Shown piece after piece: positions 62,646-62,750 of a DNA stretch of 62,750 nucleotides. The position numbers and the translations under genes are program-made. The stretch comes from Nitrospirota bacterium. GTDB lineage: Bacteria; Nitrospirota; Thermodesulfovibrionia; UBA6902. The notes under the pieces are model-generated. The model saw only the letters and a program-made list of their open reading frames with translations, was not told where the DNA came from and did no database searches. Position 1 is the first letter of the stretch. Each line of letters starts with the position of its first letter. Location of the stretch: positions 1-62,750 of the forward strand of contig JACRMS010000038.1 in assembly GCA_016214845.1 (NCBI GenBank), written 5' to 3'.

Positions 62646-62750
62646 TCACTGTATCCTATCCTCAAACAATATAGCGATCTGAGAATAGACTTGAGACCAT
62701 CCTCTGAGAGGCATGGTCCATTTTTTATCGAGTTCCAGTGCTGCCATATA
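62646..62750 (-). CDS. IS256-family transposase, C-terminal part, cut by window edge
   Basis: 35 codons, no start, ending at TGA 62646-62648. MAALELDKKWTMPLRGWSQV and then YSQIAILFEDRIQ match the C-terminus of IS256-family transposases (known: KKWTMPI..W..VYSQLAI.F). Same strand as the N-terminal piece at the left end. Confidence 0.92.
   Translation of the reverse strand, partial: YMAALELDKKWTMPLRGWSQVYSQIAILFEDRIQ

Overview
This window looks like a chromosomal contig from an uncultured anaerobic, sulfur-metabolising bacterium, most probably a member of Nitrospirota (Thermodesulfovibrionia-like). That is inference: there is no rRNA gene here. It rests on a bacterial-type dsrA-dsrB-dsrD-dsrN cluster, a CIRCE-controlled groESL operon, a System II (ResB/CcsA) cytochrome c maturation pair, a multihaem cytochrome and a STAS-containing chemosensory operon. 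Most genes are ordinary chromosomal ones. The two contig ends lie inside IS256-type insertion sequences, which probably explains why assembly stopped there.

Layout. 1-319: end of an IS256-family element. 893-3850: rhomboid protease and groES-groEL. 4059-4232: tRNA-Val and tRNA-Asp. 7228-4609 (minus): two small Cys-rich proteins, a STAS protein, an unknown protein and the primary sigma factor RpoD. 25070-7664 (minus): a large signalling block with a NarL-type regulator, a chemosensory operon (short MCP, CheY, STAS, CheA, MCP, CheW, CheR, REC-kinase, CheB), then two paralogous PAS kinases and an NtrC-type sigma-54 activator. 25283-30807: tRNA-Ala, cupredoxin, M28 peptidase, rsmD, coaD, a nicotinamidase-like hydrolase with nicotinate phosphoribosyltransferase (NAD salvage), and an EamA transporter. 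30806-33562: accessory cassettes, namely a divergent methyltransferase/putative endonuclease pair and a Phd/PIN toxin-antitoxin pair, the latter bracketed by related short repeats. 33594-44190: lipoprotein, JAMM peptidase, tandem UspA, cold-shock protein, rimI-tsaB, thiol-disulfide oxidoreductase, four-haem cytochrome, an ArsR-regulated zinc/cadmium-type P-ATPase, and resB-ccsA. 44191-45926: a secreted deacetylase-like gene inserted between two ~107-bp copies of the 3' end of ccsA plus its terminator. 46015-49711: orphan antitoxin, recN, ATP synthase accessory genes, pyrE. 49752-54170: the dsr cluster. 54357-62628: a polymorphic-toxin (RHS) locus that runs into the right-hand IS.

How the parts relate. 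The dsr genes supply the siroheme sulfite reductase and its cofactor amidation; the cytochrome, thiol oxidoreductase and ResB/CcsA genes fit a respiratory, periplasmic c-type cytochrome lifestyle. The signalling block is a complete kinase-methylation system that seems to end in transcriptional control (NtrC-type and NarL-type regulators) rather than only in flagellar control, because no flagellar gene is present. The RHS locus holds one full-length C39-peptidase/RHS gene broken by an in-frame stop, followed by displaced RHS tips with different C-terminal domains and small membrane or secreted candidate immunity genes: a toxin-cassette array in flux.

The window is rich in small palindromic repeats: a GTAGGGGC family, a 'SFPRKRES-type' repeat that sits in frame inside dsrN, and several 60-100 bp inverted-repeat elements. 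All assignments are by reading motifs; no database search was possible.
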